NCBI RefSeq assembly: GCF_008642275.1
Contig: NZ_CP029189.1
Span: 5,624,001-5,688,000 of the forward strand
Direction of reading: 5' to 3'
Length of the DNA stretch: 64,000 nt
DNA from: Streptomyces venezuelae
GTDB lineage: Bacteria > Actinomycetota > Actinomycetes > Streptomycetales > Streptomycetaceae
Every line of letters begins with the position of its first letter. Position 1 is the first letter of the stretch. Positions 37,194-44,840 of the stretch are shown here, piece by piece. A program made the translations under genes and the position numbers. The notes beneath the pieces were generated by a model. The model saw only the letters and a list, made by a program, of their open reading frames with translations. It was not told where the DNA came from and ran no database searches.

Positions 37194-38174
37194 TCAGAGG
37201 TGCTCGGCCGCCACCGCCTCCTGGAGGACTTCGGGACCGAAGAGGTCGCTCACCCACTGGTCCTGGTAGACGGTGTCCAGGTAGCGCTCGCCCAGGTCGG
37301 GGGCGATGGCCACGGCCGAGACGCCCGCCGCGAGGGGGTGCTCGCCGAGCCAGGCGGTGGCCCCGCTGACGACGGTCCCGGTGGAGCCGCCGAACAGGAA
37401 GCCGCGCCGGGCCAGCTGCCGGCAGGACCGGATGGTCTCGACCTCCGGGACGACGACCACGTCGTCCACGTAGGACTCGTCGAGCAGTTGGGGCCGCACG
37501 CCCGTGCCGAGGCCGGGGATCATGCGGGTCTGCGGGGGCCCGCCGAAGGTGACGGATCCGACGGCGTCGATCGCGACGATCCGTACGGACGGCTTGTGCT
37601 CCCGCATGTAGCGCGCGCATCCCATGAGCGTCCCGGTGGTGCCGGCACCGACGAACAGGACGCCGAGGTCGGGGAAGGCCTTGAGGATCTCCGGTCCGGT
37701 CAGCTGGTAGTGGGCCATCCAGTTGTTCGGGTTCGCGTACTGGTTGAGCCACACGGAGTCGGCCGTCTCCGCGCACAGTTCACGGACCCGCTGGATGCGG
37801 GCCCCGAGCAGACCGTCCACCGGATGCGGCTCGGTGACCACGTGCACCTCGCTGCCCAGCAGCTGCATCAGCTGGCGGGCGGCGAGGGTGCAGCGGGAGT
37901 CGGTGACGCAGACGAAGCGGTAACCCCGGCTGCAGGCGACGATGCTCAGCGCCACGCCGAGGTTCCCCGAGGAGCTCTCCACGATGGTCGAGCCCGGGCG
38001 GAGTTCACCCGCGCGTTCCGCGGCGGCCACCATCGCGTGAGCCGCTTTGAGCTTGACGGATCCGGCGAAATTGAATCCCTCGCACTTCAGGATCAGACGT
38101 TCGCCGACAACGGATTCAAGGTCGACGTAGAGGTCGTCGGCATTGAATTCATACGGGGCAGATATGACTTGAAT
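37194..38174 (-). CDS. sbnA: SbnA-type diaminopropionate synthase (N-(2-amino-2-carboxyethyl)-L-glutamate synthase), apparent ATT start
   Basis: 326 residues if read from ATT 38174. The first ATG in frame (38033) would delete the PLP lysine: the upstream codons read [13 protein letters not shown], with Lys41 in the GSVK position of the cysteine synthase fold, so translation must begin earlier. No ATG, GTG or TTG exists in frame before the TGA near 38250, but GGAGAG (38181-38186) lies 6 nt before [14 protein letters not shown] binds the substrate carboxylate; GAGTTGT binds phosphate. SbnA joins O-phosphoserine and glutamate; SbnB (46229) then yields L-2,3-diaminopropionate. Heads the NRPS operon behind a SARP-type promoter. 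Confidence 0.85.
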   Translation of the reverse strand: MQVISAPYEFNADDLYVDLESVVGERLILKCEGFNFAGSVKLKAAHAMVAAAERAGELRPGSTIVESSSGNLGVALSIVACSRGYRFVCVTDSRCTLAARQLMQLLGSEVHVVTEPHPVDGLLGARIQRVRELCAETADSVWLNQYANPNNWMAHYQLTGPEILKAFPDLGVLFVGAGTTGTLMGCARYMREHKPSVRIVAIDAVGSVTFGGPPQTRMIPGLGTGVRPQLLDESYVDDVVVVPEVETIRSCRQLARRGFLFGGSTGTVVSGATAWLGEHPLAAGVSAVAIAPDLGERYLDTVYQDQWVSDLFGPEVLQEAVAAEHL

Positions 38175-38180
38175 GGGACA

Positions 38181-38186
38181 CTCTCC
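38181..38186 (-). promoter_or_regulatory. Ribosome binding site deciding the ATT start of sbnA
   Basis: GGAGAG on the minus strand, 6 nt from ATT at 38174. Without it the gene would be called about 47 residues too short and lacking its catalytic lysine. Confidence 0.65.
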
Positions 38187-38293
38187 ACGTCGATGTGTCC
38201 GGCGGAGGTCGTGAACCAGGCCGGCTCGCCTGCTGCTGAGATGTCTTCATCGGCCATGGGTGGTCAAATGCCCTTCCGGCGGCGGACTCCGAA

Positions 38294-38335
38294 AGCTTGT
38301 CAAACGCCGCTGACATTCGGTTGACCAGGCGCTGA
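38294..38335 (-). promoter_or_regulatory. SARP-type promoter of the sbnA-NRPS operon
   Basis: On the minus strand TCAGC (38335-38331), TCAAC (38324-38320) and TCAGC (38313-38309) recur at exact 11-bp steps, followed 14 bp later by a -10-like CAAGCT (38299-38294). Same layout as at 45913-45954 and 50455-50497. Confidence 0.75.
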
Positions 38336-38349
38336 CCGTTTGTTGCGCC

Positions 38350-38379
38350 TTGCCCGTCGCAACCGGGCATTGCTAGCTT
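38350..38379 (+). promoter_or_regulatory. Possible promoter of the NarL-type regulator
   Basis: TTGCCC (38350-38355) and TAGCTT (38374-38379) with 18-nt spacing, about 60 nt before the regulator start. Confidence 0.4.
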
Positions 38380-38440
38380 GTGGCCCGAAGGCCCCGCCCC
38401 GACCGGGCCGGGGCTGACGGGGATTACTGGGGGATATGAC

Positions 38441-39088
38441 ATGCGTCTGGTACTCGCAGAGGACCAGTTCCTGCTCCGCGAAGGACTGACGCGGCTATTG
38501 GAGCTGAACGAATTCGAGATCGTGGCCGCGGTGGGCACCGGACCCGAACTCACCCGGGCACTCGCCGAACACGAGCCGGACGTCGCACTCGTCGACATCC
38601 GGATGCCCCCCACGCACACCGACGAGGGGCTGCGGGCCGTCCTCGAAGCCCGGCGCCGGCGGCCCGGCCAGCCCTCACTCCTGCTGTCGCAGTACGTCGA
38701 CCAGCTCTACGCGCAGGAACTCCTCGCCGACGGTGAGGGCGGCGTCGGCTACCTGCTCAAGGACCGGGTCTTCAACAGCGCCCAGTTCATCGAGGCCCTG
38801 CAGCAGGTCGCCGCGGGAGGAACGGTCATGGACCCGGACGTGGTGTCCCGGATGATGAGCCACAACTCCCAGGACCAGCAGATCTCCCGGCTGACCGACC
38901 GCGAACGCGAGGTCCTCGGGTACATGGCCGAGGGCCGCTCCAACGCGGCCGTCGCGACCGCGATGGTGATCACGGAGAAGGCCGTGGCCAAGCACGTCAA
39001 CAGCATCCTGGCCAAGCTGGACCTGCCGCCGTCGAAGGACGACAACCGCCGGGTCATGGCCGTGCTGACGTACCTGAACCGGACCTGA
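38441..39088 (+). CDS. NarL/FixJ-type response regulator
   Basis: 215 residues from ATG 38441, with GGGGGA 7 nt upstream. Receiver domain about 1-120 with acceptor Asp52 (ALVDIRMPP) and the acidic pair Glu7-Asp8; LuxR-type HTH about 150-210 (LTDREREVLGYMAEG, AVAKHVNSILAKL). Divergent from the sbnA-NRPS operon. No kinase is adjacent; the NarL-partner-type histidine kinase at 52837 is the only candidate in the window. Confidence 0.9.
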   Translation: MRLVLAEDQFLLREGLTRLLELNEFEIVAAVGTGPELTRALAEHEPDVALVDIRMPPTHTDEGLRAVLEARRRRPGQPSLLLSQYVDQLYAQELLADGEGGVGYLLKDRVFNSAQFIEALQQVAAGGTVMDPDVVSRMMSHNSQDQQISRLTDREREVLGYMAEGRSNAAVATAMVITEKAVAKHVNSILAKLDLPPSKDDNRRVMAVLTYLNRT

Positions 39089-39123
39089 CCCGCCGCGCGG
39101 GCCGCGCGCGGCGCCCGGGGCGT

Positions 39124-40272
39124 TCACGCCCCGACCCTCCCGGACCGCATCCCCTGGAACAGGTTGAGGTGCTGGATGTTGCGGGTCCCCTCCATGAATT
39201 CGACTCCCCGCGCGTCGCGGACCAGTTTGTCCAGGAGCGGATGGGACAGGCGGGCGGCGGGGCCGAGCAGGTCGCAGGCGGCCAGCGTCGTCTCCTCCGC
39301 CAGCGCGCAGGCCCGGGCCTTCGCCGCGGAGGCGAGGTACCCGTCTCCGGTCGCGTCCACGGCCGCCGCCGCCCGGTGCACCAGGGCCCTGGTGGCGGCG
39401 ATCCGCCCGCCCAGCACCTCGATGCGGTCCCGGTCCTCGCCCAGCGCCCCGGCGTAGTGCTCCCGTACGTAGGCGTGGGCCGCGCCCGCGATGCCCAGGG
39501 CGAGGGCCGCGACCGAGGGCCGCAGCTCGTTGAAGACCTGCAGGGACGCCCAGATGCCGCGCCGGGCCGGCGACAGGTGCCGGCCGAGGACGCGGTCGCG
39601 GTCGACGCGCACCCCGTTCAGGGTGACCGCCCCGATCTGGGCGCCGCGGATCCCCAGGCTGTCCAGCGGCTCCGCGTGGTAGCCCTCGGCCTCCGTGTCC
39701 AGCAGGACGGCCGTCACCCCGAGCGGGCCGGGCCGGGTCCGGGCGAACACGGCCGCGTACCGGGCGCGGGCGGCGTTTCCGACGTACCGCTTCGCACCGG
39801 TCAGCCGCAGCTCACCGTCCTCCTCGCGCAGGGCGGTGCTGAGCGCGGAGGCGTCCGATCCCCGTTCGGGCTCGGTCAGTGCGAAGCAGGTCCAGGTCGG
39901 GGCGGCGGTCATCCGGCCGAAGAACCACTCCTGCTGCTCCTGGTCGCCGAGCTTCGCGACGAGGACACCCGACATGGACGGCCCCGGCGCGGCCAGGGTC
40001 ATGCCGATGTCACCGGCGGCGAACTCCTCCAGGACCACGGCCCGTTCCAGGCCGTTCGTGCCGTCGAACCGGTACGGGCCCACGGTCGGCGGGTCCACCT
40101 GGAACGCGGGGGGTACCCCGAAGGTGCTCAGGCAGCGCACTCCCGGCAGATCGAGGTGGTCCGCGACCAGCCCCGGATCCCGGTCCAGCTCCAGCGCGGC
40201 CGCCCGGAAGTCGGCCGCCCATTCGCGGGCCTGTCCGCGCAGGGCGGTCAGCCGGCCGTCCAGTACGCTCAC
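39124..40272 (-). CDS. Acyl-CoA dehydrogenase family flavoprotein
   Basis: 382 residues from GTG 40272, overlapping the upstream stop as GTGA. Full three-domain layout: helical N-terminus, beta-domain with CFALTEPERGSDASAL (about 130-146, FAD/substrate loop) and helical C-terminus ending in ARGVEFMEGTRNIQHLNLFQG. The usual catalytic glutamate region reads VEFMEGT. In secondary metabolism such enzymes desaturate acyl groups bound to carrier proteins. Placed in one operon with ACP, decarboxylase and ligase genes, it probably oxidises an ACP-bound acyl or aminoacyl group (inference). Confidence 0.87.
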   Translation of the reverse strand: MSVLDGRLTALRGQAREWAADFRAAALELDRDPGLVADHLDLPGVRCLSTFGVPPAFQVDPPTVGPYRFDGTNGLERAVVLEEFAAGDIGMTLAAPGPSMSGVLVAKLGDQEQQEWFFGRMTAAPTWTCFALTEPERGSDASALSTALREEDGELRLTGAKRYVGNAARARYAAVFARTRPGPLGVTAVLLDTEAEGYHAEPLDSLGIRGAQIGAVTLNGVRVDRDRVLGRHLSPARRGIWASLQVFNELRPSVAALALGIAGAAHAYVREHYAGALGEDRDRIEVLGGRIAATRALVHRAAAAVDATGDGYLASAAKARACALAEETTLAACDLLGPAARLSHPLLDKLVRDARGVEFMEGTRNIQHLNLFQGMRSGRVGA

Positions 40273-40901
40273 CGGTCCTCCTTCGCGGGGCCGTGGACGT
40301 CGGCCAGCAGTTCGGAGGCCTCGGCCACCGCTCCCGGCCCGTCCGCGAGATAGCCGCGGGCGCCCAGCAGCCGCAGCAGCGCCCGCCCGTTGCGGGTGAT
40401 CTGGCCGTGCACGCTCCGCAGGAGCGGCCCCCGCACCGGGACACCGGAGTCCAGCAGGGCGGACAGCTCCAGCTGGTGCGCGAGCGCTTCCGCCAGCTGC
40501 CCCTTGACCATCTGCTGCATCAGGACGGTGCTCTCACCGCTGGGCCGGTCGGCCAGGTGCGCGACGCACGCGTCGCGCAGGCCCTCGGCGACGCCGAGCC
40601 GGAGCCGCAGCAGGTCCGTCCCGTCTACGGCGCCACCCGCGTCGGCCGGGGCGGCCGGCGGCTCGTGGACGACCACGACCGGGCCGCCGGGCAGCCCGTA
40701 GCGGCGCAGGACGACGCGGTCCGCCGCCCAGTCCTCGGGGAGCAGGGCGAAGCCGGTCCGCCCGCGGGGCGCCTGCCCGGCACCCCGCCCGCCCAGGAGC
40801 AGGCGCAGGGCCGGCGCGAGGCCTTCCCCGCGCGCCACGTCCTGGACGGACGGCGCCGGCGCAGCGGCGACGGACACCGCTCCGTGCTCCGTCGCGGTCA
40901 T
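40269..40901 (-). CDS. Acyl-CoA dehydrogenase C-terminal-like protein
   Basis: 210 residues from ATG 40901, coupled on both sides by 4-nt overlaps. From about residue 115 (LADRPSGESTVLMQQMVKGQLAEAL... through ALLRLLGARGYLADG) it resembles the C-terminal helical domain of acyl-CoA dehydrogenases; the N-terminal part is not recognisable and no FAD site is seen. It probably forms a complex with the full-length enzyme downstream rather than acting alone. Function uncertain. Confidence 0.7.
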   Translation of the reverse strand: MTATEHGAVSVAAAPAPSVQDVARGEGLAPALRLLLGGRGAGQAPRGRTGFALLPEDWAADRVVLRRYGLPGGPVVVVHEPPAAPADAGGAVDGTDLLRLRLGVAEGLRDACVAHLADRPSGESTVLMQQMVKGQLAEALAHQLELSALLDSGVPVRGPLLRSVHGQITRNGRALLRLLGARGYLADGPGAVAEASELLADVHGPAKEDR

Positions 40902-41773
40902 GCGGCCGCCACCGGATCGACCCTGCAGAGCGACAGGTCGCCCAGGACCGGGTCGTATTCGACGAGCAGCGACGCGCCCCCGCCGGCCGCCGGCAGCCGC
41001 TCGGCCAGCGCGCCCAGCACGGACGTGCAGGGGTAGCCCCGCGGCGTCCGCCGCACCGGGCCCGAGCCCGCCGGCAGCTCCCAGGCCGGATCGATCCCGG
41101 GACCCGCCACCACGTCGGCAGTCCCCTCGGGGTCGAGTTCCCGGATCAGCTCGGCCAGCCGCCCGGGCACCTCCTGCGGACCCAGCCCGCAGGCCTGACG
41201 CACCCGGCAGTTGTCGCCGGACGCCTCCAGGACCAGGGCGACCGCGCCGTCCCCGGCCAGGCCGCGCGGCCCGGATCGGGGCACGTCGTACGGCATGAGG
41301 TGCTGGTCGAAGGCGAGGACCAGAACCCGCCGGAACCCGTACCGGCGGGCGTAGCTCCGGGCGAGAGCGAGCGTGCTGAACGGGGCCGTCGGCCCCTGGT
41401 CGGCGACCGCGAGGAGCAGCGGACGGCCGGGCAGGCGCTCCGTCAGGGTGGGCGCGGTCAGCACGGTCGGCAGGAGATCCGGTGTCGAGTAGGCCAGGAT
41501 CACGAGGTCGGTCTCGGGCTGCTCGCCCAGTTCGGCGAGGAGCGCGGCGCCCATGTCCTCGAAGGTGTTGCCCACCGCGGTGTCGAGGAGCTCCTCGTGG
41601 AGGACCATCCCGGCGTGCCCGGTGTGGGTGGGGAAGAACTGCCGGTCGGCGTCCTGGCCGAGCGCGGTGACTCCGGCGTCGAAGTTCCGGTGGACGGCCC
41701 GGGTCACCGCGAGCCCCGTGGAAGGGGCGGGAGGTGACCCGGCACCGGCCGACGGCGCGGCTGCGAGGGGCAT
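40898..41773 (-). CDS. KAS III-like protein lacking the active-site cysteine
   Basis: 291 residues from ATG 41773; the frame is open much further upstream, but that region encodes other genes. Thiolase fold is suggested by DLVILAYSTPD, the nucleophile-elbow segment LAVADQGPTAPFSTLALA and GDGAVALVLEAS. Aligning the elbow with the active paralogue at 44841 (TEQACASGLL) puts Pro128 where the catalytic Cys should be, so it cannot form the acyl-enzyme. It may pair with that paralogue much as chain-length factors pair with ketosynthases (inference). Stop overlaps the next start by ATGA. Confidence 0.75.
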   Translation of the reverse strand: MPLAAAPSAGAGSPPAPSTGLAVTRAVHRNFDAGVTALGQDADRQFFPTHTGHAGMVLHEELLDTAVGNTFEDMGAALLAELGEQPETDLVILAYSTPDLLPTVLTAPTLTERLPGRPLLLAVADQGPTAPFSTLALARSYARRYGFRRVLVLAFDQHLMPYDVPRSGPRGLAGDGAVALVLEASGDNCRVRQACGLGPQEVPGRLAELIRELDPEGTADVVAGPGIDPAWELPAGSGPVRRTPRGYPCTSVLGALAERLPAAGGGASLLVEYDPVLGDLSLCRVDPVAAA

Positions 41774-41775
41774 GA

Positions 41776-42048
41776 TCAGCGGCCGAGCTCGGTGGTGATG
41801 AAGTCGGCGAGCGAGCGCACCGTGGCGAAGTGGCTCATCTCCAGCTCGTCGGTGTCGAACTCCCCGTCGAGCAGCTCCTCCAGGCGCAGCAGCAGGTCGA
41901 GCACGCCGGTCGAGTCCAGACCCAGGGTTCCGAAGAGCTCCGTGTCGGGGGCGAGGTCGCCCAGGTCGCGCTGGAGGACGGCTTCGAGGGCCTGGGTGAT
42001 CGCGTTGATGACCTGCGGGCCGGCCGTGGTCTCGATGATCTCGGTCAT
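41776..42048 (-). CDS. Stand-alone acyl carrier protein
   Basis: 90 residues from ATG 42048. Ser46 in LGLDSTG is the phosphopantetheine site; helical, acidic (many Asp/Glu), normal ACP length. Two nucleotides separate it from the KAS III-like gene. Sits beside BtrJ- and BtrK-like genes, as BtrI does in butirosin biosynthesis, so it likely carries an amino acid that is decarboxylated while bound. The PPTase at 48530 should activate it. Confidence 0.93.
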   Translation of the reverse strand: MTEIIETTAGPQVINAITQALEAVLQRDLGDLAPDTELFGTLGLDSTGVLDLLLRLEELLDGEFDTDELEMSHFATVRSLADFITTELGR

Positions 42049-42111
42049 GTGGATAGCGCCCTTTCGCGGCGTCGGTACGGTGTTCGGGGAAGGCGGAGGG
42101 GGCCGGCAGGG

Positions 42112-43401
42112 CTAGGACGCGGCCTGCGGCAGATCGATCAGGTGCTGCTTGGCGAGGAGGTCCTCGGCGCTGTCGGCCGAGCGCACCAGGTGCGCGCGGC
42201 CGTCGTTGACGAGCACCTCGGCCGGGTAGCCGTGGCTCAGGAAGTTCACGGGCGAGGCGGTCGGCCCGTACGCCCCCGAACGCTCTACGCCGATGAGGTC
42301 GCCCTCGCGCAGGGGCGGGAGGCTGACCTTCTTGCCCAGGGTGTCGTTGGGCGTGCACAGGGGACCGGTGATGTTCCAGGTCTCCGTGGCGGGCTCGGCG
42401 TAGCGGTTGAGCACCCGGATGGGGAAGTTGCGTTTGACGAAGGAACCGATGCCCACGGCGGCCATGTGGTGGTTGGTGCCGCCGTCCGCGACGGCGAAGT
42501 TCTCGCCGAGCGAGGTCTTCGTGTAGCGCACGCGGGTCACGTACGTCCCGCTCTCGGCCACCAGGTAGCGGCCCAGCTCCATGATCAGCCGGGTCTGCGG
42601 GTGGCTCCGTGCGAAGGCGTCCAGGACCGGGTTGACGGCCCCGGCCAGCACCCCGAGGTCCAGGTCGCGCTCGCCCTCGAAGTAGGAGACGCCCAGGCCT
42701 CCGCCGACGTCGACCATCTCCAGCCCGAAGGCGTGGTGGTCCGCGATGCGCCCGGCCAGTTCGAGGATGCGGCGGGTGTTCTCCACGATCGCGTCCTCGC
42801 TGAGGATGCGCGTGCCCATGTACGCCTGTACGCCCATGAGCCGGACGTGCTCGAACTCCTTGCCGAGCGGTCCGGCGGCGAGGAGCTGGGCCTCGTCGAT
42901 GCCGAACTGGCGCGGCTTGCCGCCCATGGTCAGGCCGGAGCCCTTGACCGCGAAGCTGGGGTTCACGCGCAGGGCCACCGGGGCCACCACGCCGAGCTCC
43001 GCGGCGAGTTCCTCGATCAGGTCCAGCTCGGGGAGCGACTCGCAGATGATCGCGTAGATGCCCTGGGTGAGGCACTCCGTCAGCTCGGCACGGCTCTTGC
43101 CCGGACCTAGGAACATGATGTCGCGGGGCTGCACGCCGGCCTTGCGGGCGGTGAGCAGCTCGGCCATCGAGGAGACCTCCGCCCGGGCGCCGTGCGCGTG
43201 GAGCAGTGCGCAGACCGAGACGTTGGGGTTGGACTTGAGGGAGTAGAAGATCTCCAGGCGAGGGTGCAGCAGCTCGCGCAGGGCGGTGATCCGCGAGCGC
43301 AGGGCCTCGCCGTCGTAGAGGTACAGGGGCGTGCCGAACTCGGCGGCGAGGTCGGTGATCCCGAGTCCCTGCACCCGGAACTCGGTCGGTTCGACTGACA
43401 T
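42112..43401 (-). CDS. PLP-dependent decarboxylase, LysA/BtrK type (fold type III)
   Basis: 429 residues from ATG 43401, with GGAAAGG 6 nt upstream. Alanine-racemase-like barrel: FYSLKSNPN holds the PLP lysine (about residue 58), HGARAEVSSMAEL follows, DVGGGLGVSY binds PLP phosphate and GPLCTPNDTL with YGPTASPVNF form the C-terminal active-site side. It belongs with diaminopimelate decarboxylase; in butirosin, BtrK decarboxylates glutamyl-ACP to a 4-aminobutyryl-ACP. The neighbouring ligase and ACP suggest the same chemistry; actual amino acid unknown. LysA duty is unlikely in this cluster. Confidence 0.87.
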   Translation of the reverse strand: MSVEPTEFRVQGLGITDLAAEFGTPLYLYDGEALRSRITALRELLHPRLEIFYSLKSNPNVSVCALLHAHGARAEVSSMAELLTARKAGVQPRDIMFLGPGKSRAELTECLTQGIYAIICESLPELDLIEELAAELGVVAPVALRVNPSFAVKGSGLTMGGKPRQFGIDEAQLLAAGPLGKEFEHVRLMGVQAYMGTRILSEDAIVENTRRILELAGRIADHHAFGLEMVDVGGGLGVSYFEGERDLDLGVLAGAVNPVLDAFARSHPQTRLIMELGRYLVAESGTYVTRVRYTKTSLGENFAVADGGTNHHMAAVGIGSFVKRNFPIRVLNRYAEPATETWNITGPLCTPNDTLGKKVSLPPLREGDLIGVERSGAYGPTASPVNFLSHGYPAEVLVNDGRAHLVRSADSAEDLLAKQHLIDLPQAAS

Positions 43402-43415
43402 GTGTGACCTTTCCA

Positions 43416-44813
43416 CTAGGACCGGGCGGTGTCCTGGACCCGGGAGGCGTCGAGTGCGCCGCCCGGTCCGAGCCGCTCCGTGACGGCCGCGTCCAGCGCG
43501 GCGAGCTGCTCGGCGGAGTCGCCCGTGATCAGGCCGTAGAGACGGCCGTTGAACGGGCTGCCGGAGCCCGCACCGGCGTTGACGGTGGCGTAGTTGTTGA
43601 CGACCAGCCCGCTGCCGCCCGGACGGTCCAGGAGCAGACCGTCGAGCACGCGCCGCAGGGTGTCGAAGGGCAGTGCGTGGTCGAGGACCAGGGAGTAGTG
43701 GCGGGCGAGGGCCAGCTGGCCCTCGCCGAGCAGCTCCTCCTGCAGCCGGGCCTGGTACGTCGACATGTTGTTGCGGGCGTTGATCTCGATGACGGGGTAC
43801 ACCCCGCCGTCGGGGTCGAGCATGGCGTCCACGCCGACCACGCCGAAGAAGCCGTCGTCGGCGAGCCGGCGGCCGAGGAGCCCGGCGGTCCGGTCGATCA
43901 CCTCGTGCTGCTCCGCCGTCAGGCGCGGAGGGAAGCGGTGCCCCTTGTGCACGCCGCCCTCGGTGAGGGCCTCCTTGACGAAGTCGAGGCGCACGGAACC
44001 GTCTCGCGCGATGGTGAACTGGTAGTTCAGGTCGGTGGTCTTGGCCACCTTCTCCTCAAGGACGAAGGCGATGCCCTCCGTGCCCGACTTCCGCGCCGAT
44101 TTCATGACCATGCGCTCCAGCCGCTCCAGCCGGCGGGTGCTCTCGATCTCGGCGATGCCCTTGCCGGAGACCCCGAAGGCCTCCTTGACCAGGACCGTGG
44201 CGCCCGCGTCGAGCAGGTGGGCCGCGGCGGCGACGGCGGTGCGCAGTTCGTCGAGGGTCTCGCAGGCCCAGCCGCGCGGCTGGCGCAGTCCCAGCTCGTC
44301 GGCGACGCGGCGGCTGTAGACCTTGCTGTTGACCGACTTGCACAGGTCGGCGGAGGGCGCGGCGAGGGCGATGCCCGCCTTCCCGGCGAGGTCCTCCTCC
44401 CACTCCGAGACTCCGTGCGGGGACAACAGGGCGCCCTGTGCGCCGAGCTCGGCCAGGACGGCCAGCAGCCGGGAGTCGGCCAGGGCGTCCTGGGTGACGG
44501 TGTTCCCGGGGTCCTGGCCCCGCACCACGTGAACGGTGGGGAGGCCGAGGCCCAGCTCGCGCAGGTAGGCCAGGTAGCCGGGGTCGGGCTCGGTCTTCAG
44601 GACGACGTGGTCGTCGGCGTCGCCGAGCAGCAGCGCGAACTCGTCCATGCGGTTGACCACGGCGGTGTTGCCCGCGGAGGAGACCCGGGGCAGCCCGGTC
44701 TCACCGCGGGCCCACTGCTCCTCGACCTCGAAGTTGCCCAGGAAGACCAGGGAGCCCGAGGGGCCGCCGGCCACCGCGGTCTTGAGTCGCCGGTTGAATT
44801 CCGTGCCGGTCAC
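43416..44813 (-). CDS. ATP-grasp ligase, BtrJ/PGM1-like (aminoacyl-ACP ligase)
   Basis: 465 residues from GTG 44813, with GAGAGAGG 6 nt upstream. ATP-grasp signatures: KEAFGVSGKGI (about 185-200), VLEEKV, and the metal-binding VIEINARNNMSTY (about 345). The N-terminal FLGNFEVEE segment is shared by BtrJ and PGM1-type ligases. BtrJ charges glutamate onto an ACP; PGM1 makes peptide bonds. With the ACP and a BtrK-like decarboxylase adjacent, charging an amino acid onto the ACP is the best guess. Confidence 0.83.
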   Translation of the reverse strand: MTGTEFNRRLKTAVAGGPSGSLVFLGNFEVEEQWARGETGLPRVSSAGNTAVVNRMDEFALLLGDADDHVVLKTEPDPGYLAYLRELGLGLPTVHVVRGQDPGNTVTQDALADSRLLAVLAELGAQGALLSPHGVSEWEEDLAGKAGIALAAPSADLCKSVNSKVYSRRVADELGLRQPRGWACETLDELRTAVAAAAHLLDAGATVLVKEAFGVSGKGIAEIESTRRLERLERMVMKSARKSGTEGIAFVLEEKVAKTTDLNYQFTIARDGSVRLDFVKEALTEGGVHKGHRFPPRLTAEQHEVIDRTAGLLGRRLADDGFFGVVGVDAMLDPDGGVYPVIEINARNNMSTYQARLQEELLGEGQLALARHYSLVLDHALPFDTLRRVLDGLLLDRPGGSGLVVNNYATVNAGAGSGSPFNGRLYGLITGDSAEQLAALDAAVTERLGPGGALDASRVQDTARS

Positions 44814-44840
44814 CGCAGGCCTCTCTCTCGTGCGTTCACG

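Noticed and set aside
29209..37269. 2,686-codon open frame on the plus strand
   Set aside because: Exactly antisense to the initiating NRPS; G/C-rich third positions keep the opposite frame open. No recognisable domains.
37084..37776. N-terminal extension of the initiating NRPS up to 37776
   Set aside because: The extra codons overlap the sbnA-like gene in another frame and are Arg/Pro-rich; a ribosome site fits ATG 37083.
41774..43075. Upstream extension of the KAS III-like frame to 43075
   Set aside because: Overlaps the ACP and decarboxylase genes and has shadow-type composition.
42112..43401. Housekeeping diaminopimelate decarboxylase (lysA)
   Set aside because: Lies in a biosynthetic operon next to ACP and BtrJ-like ligase; lysA in Streptomyces is normally beside thrA/hom genes.
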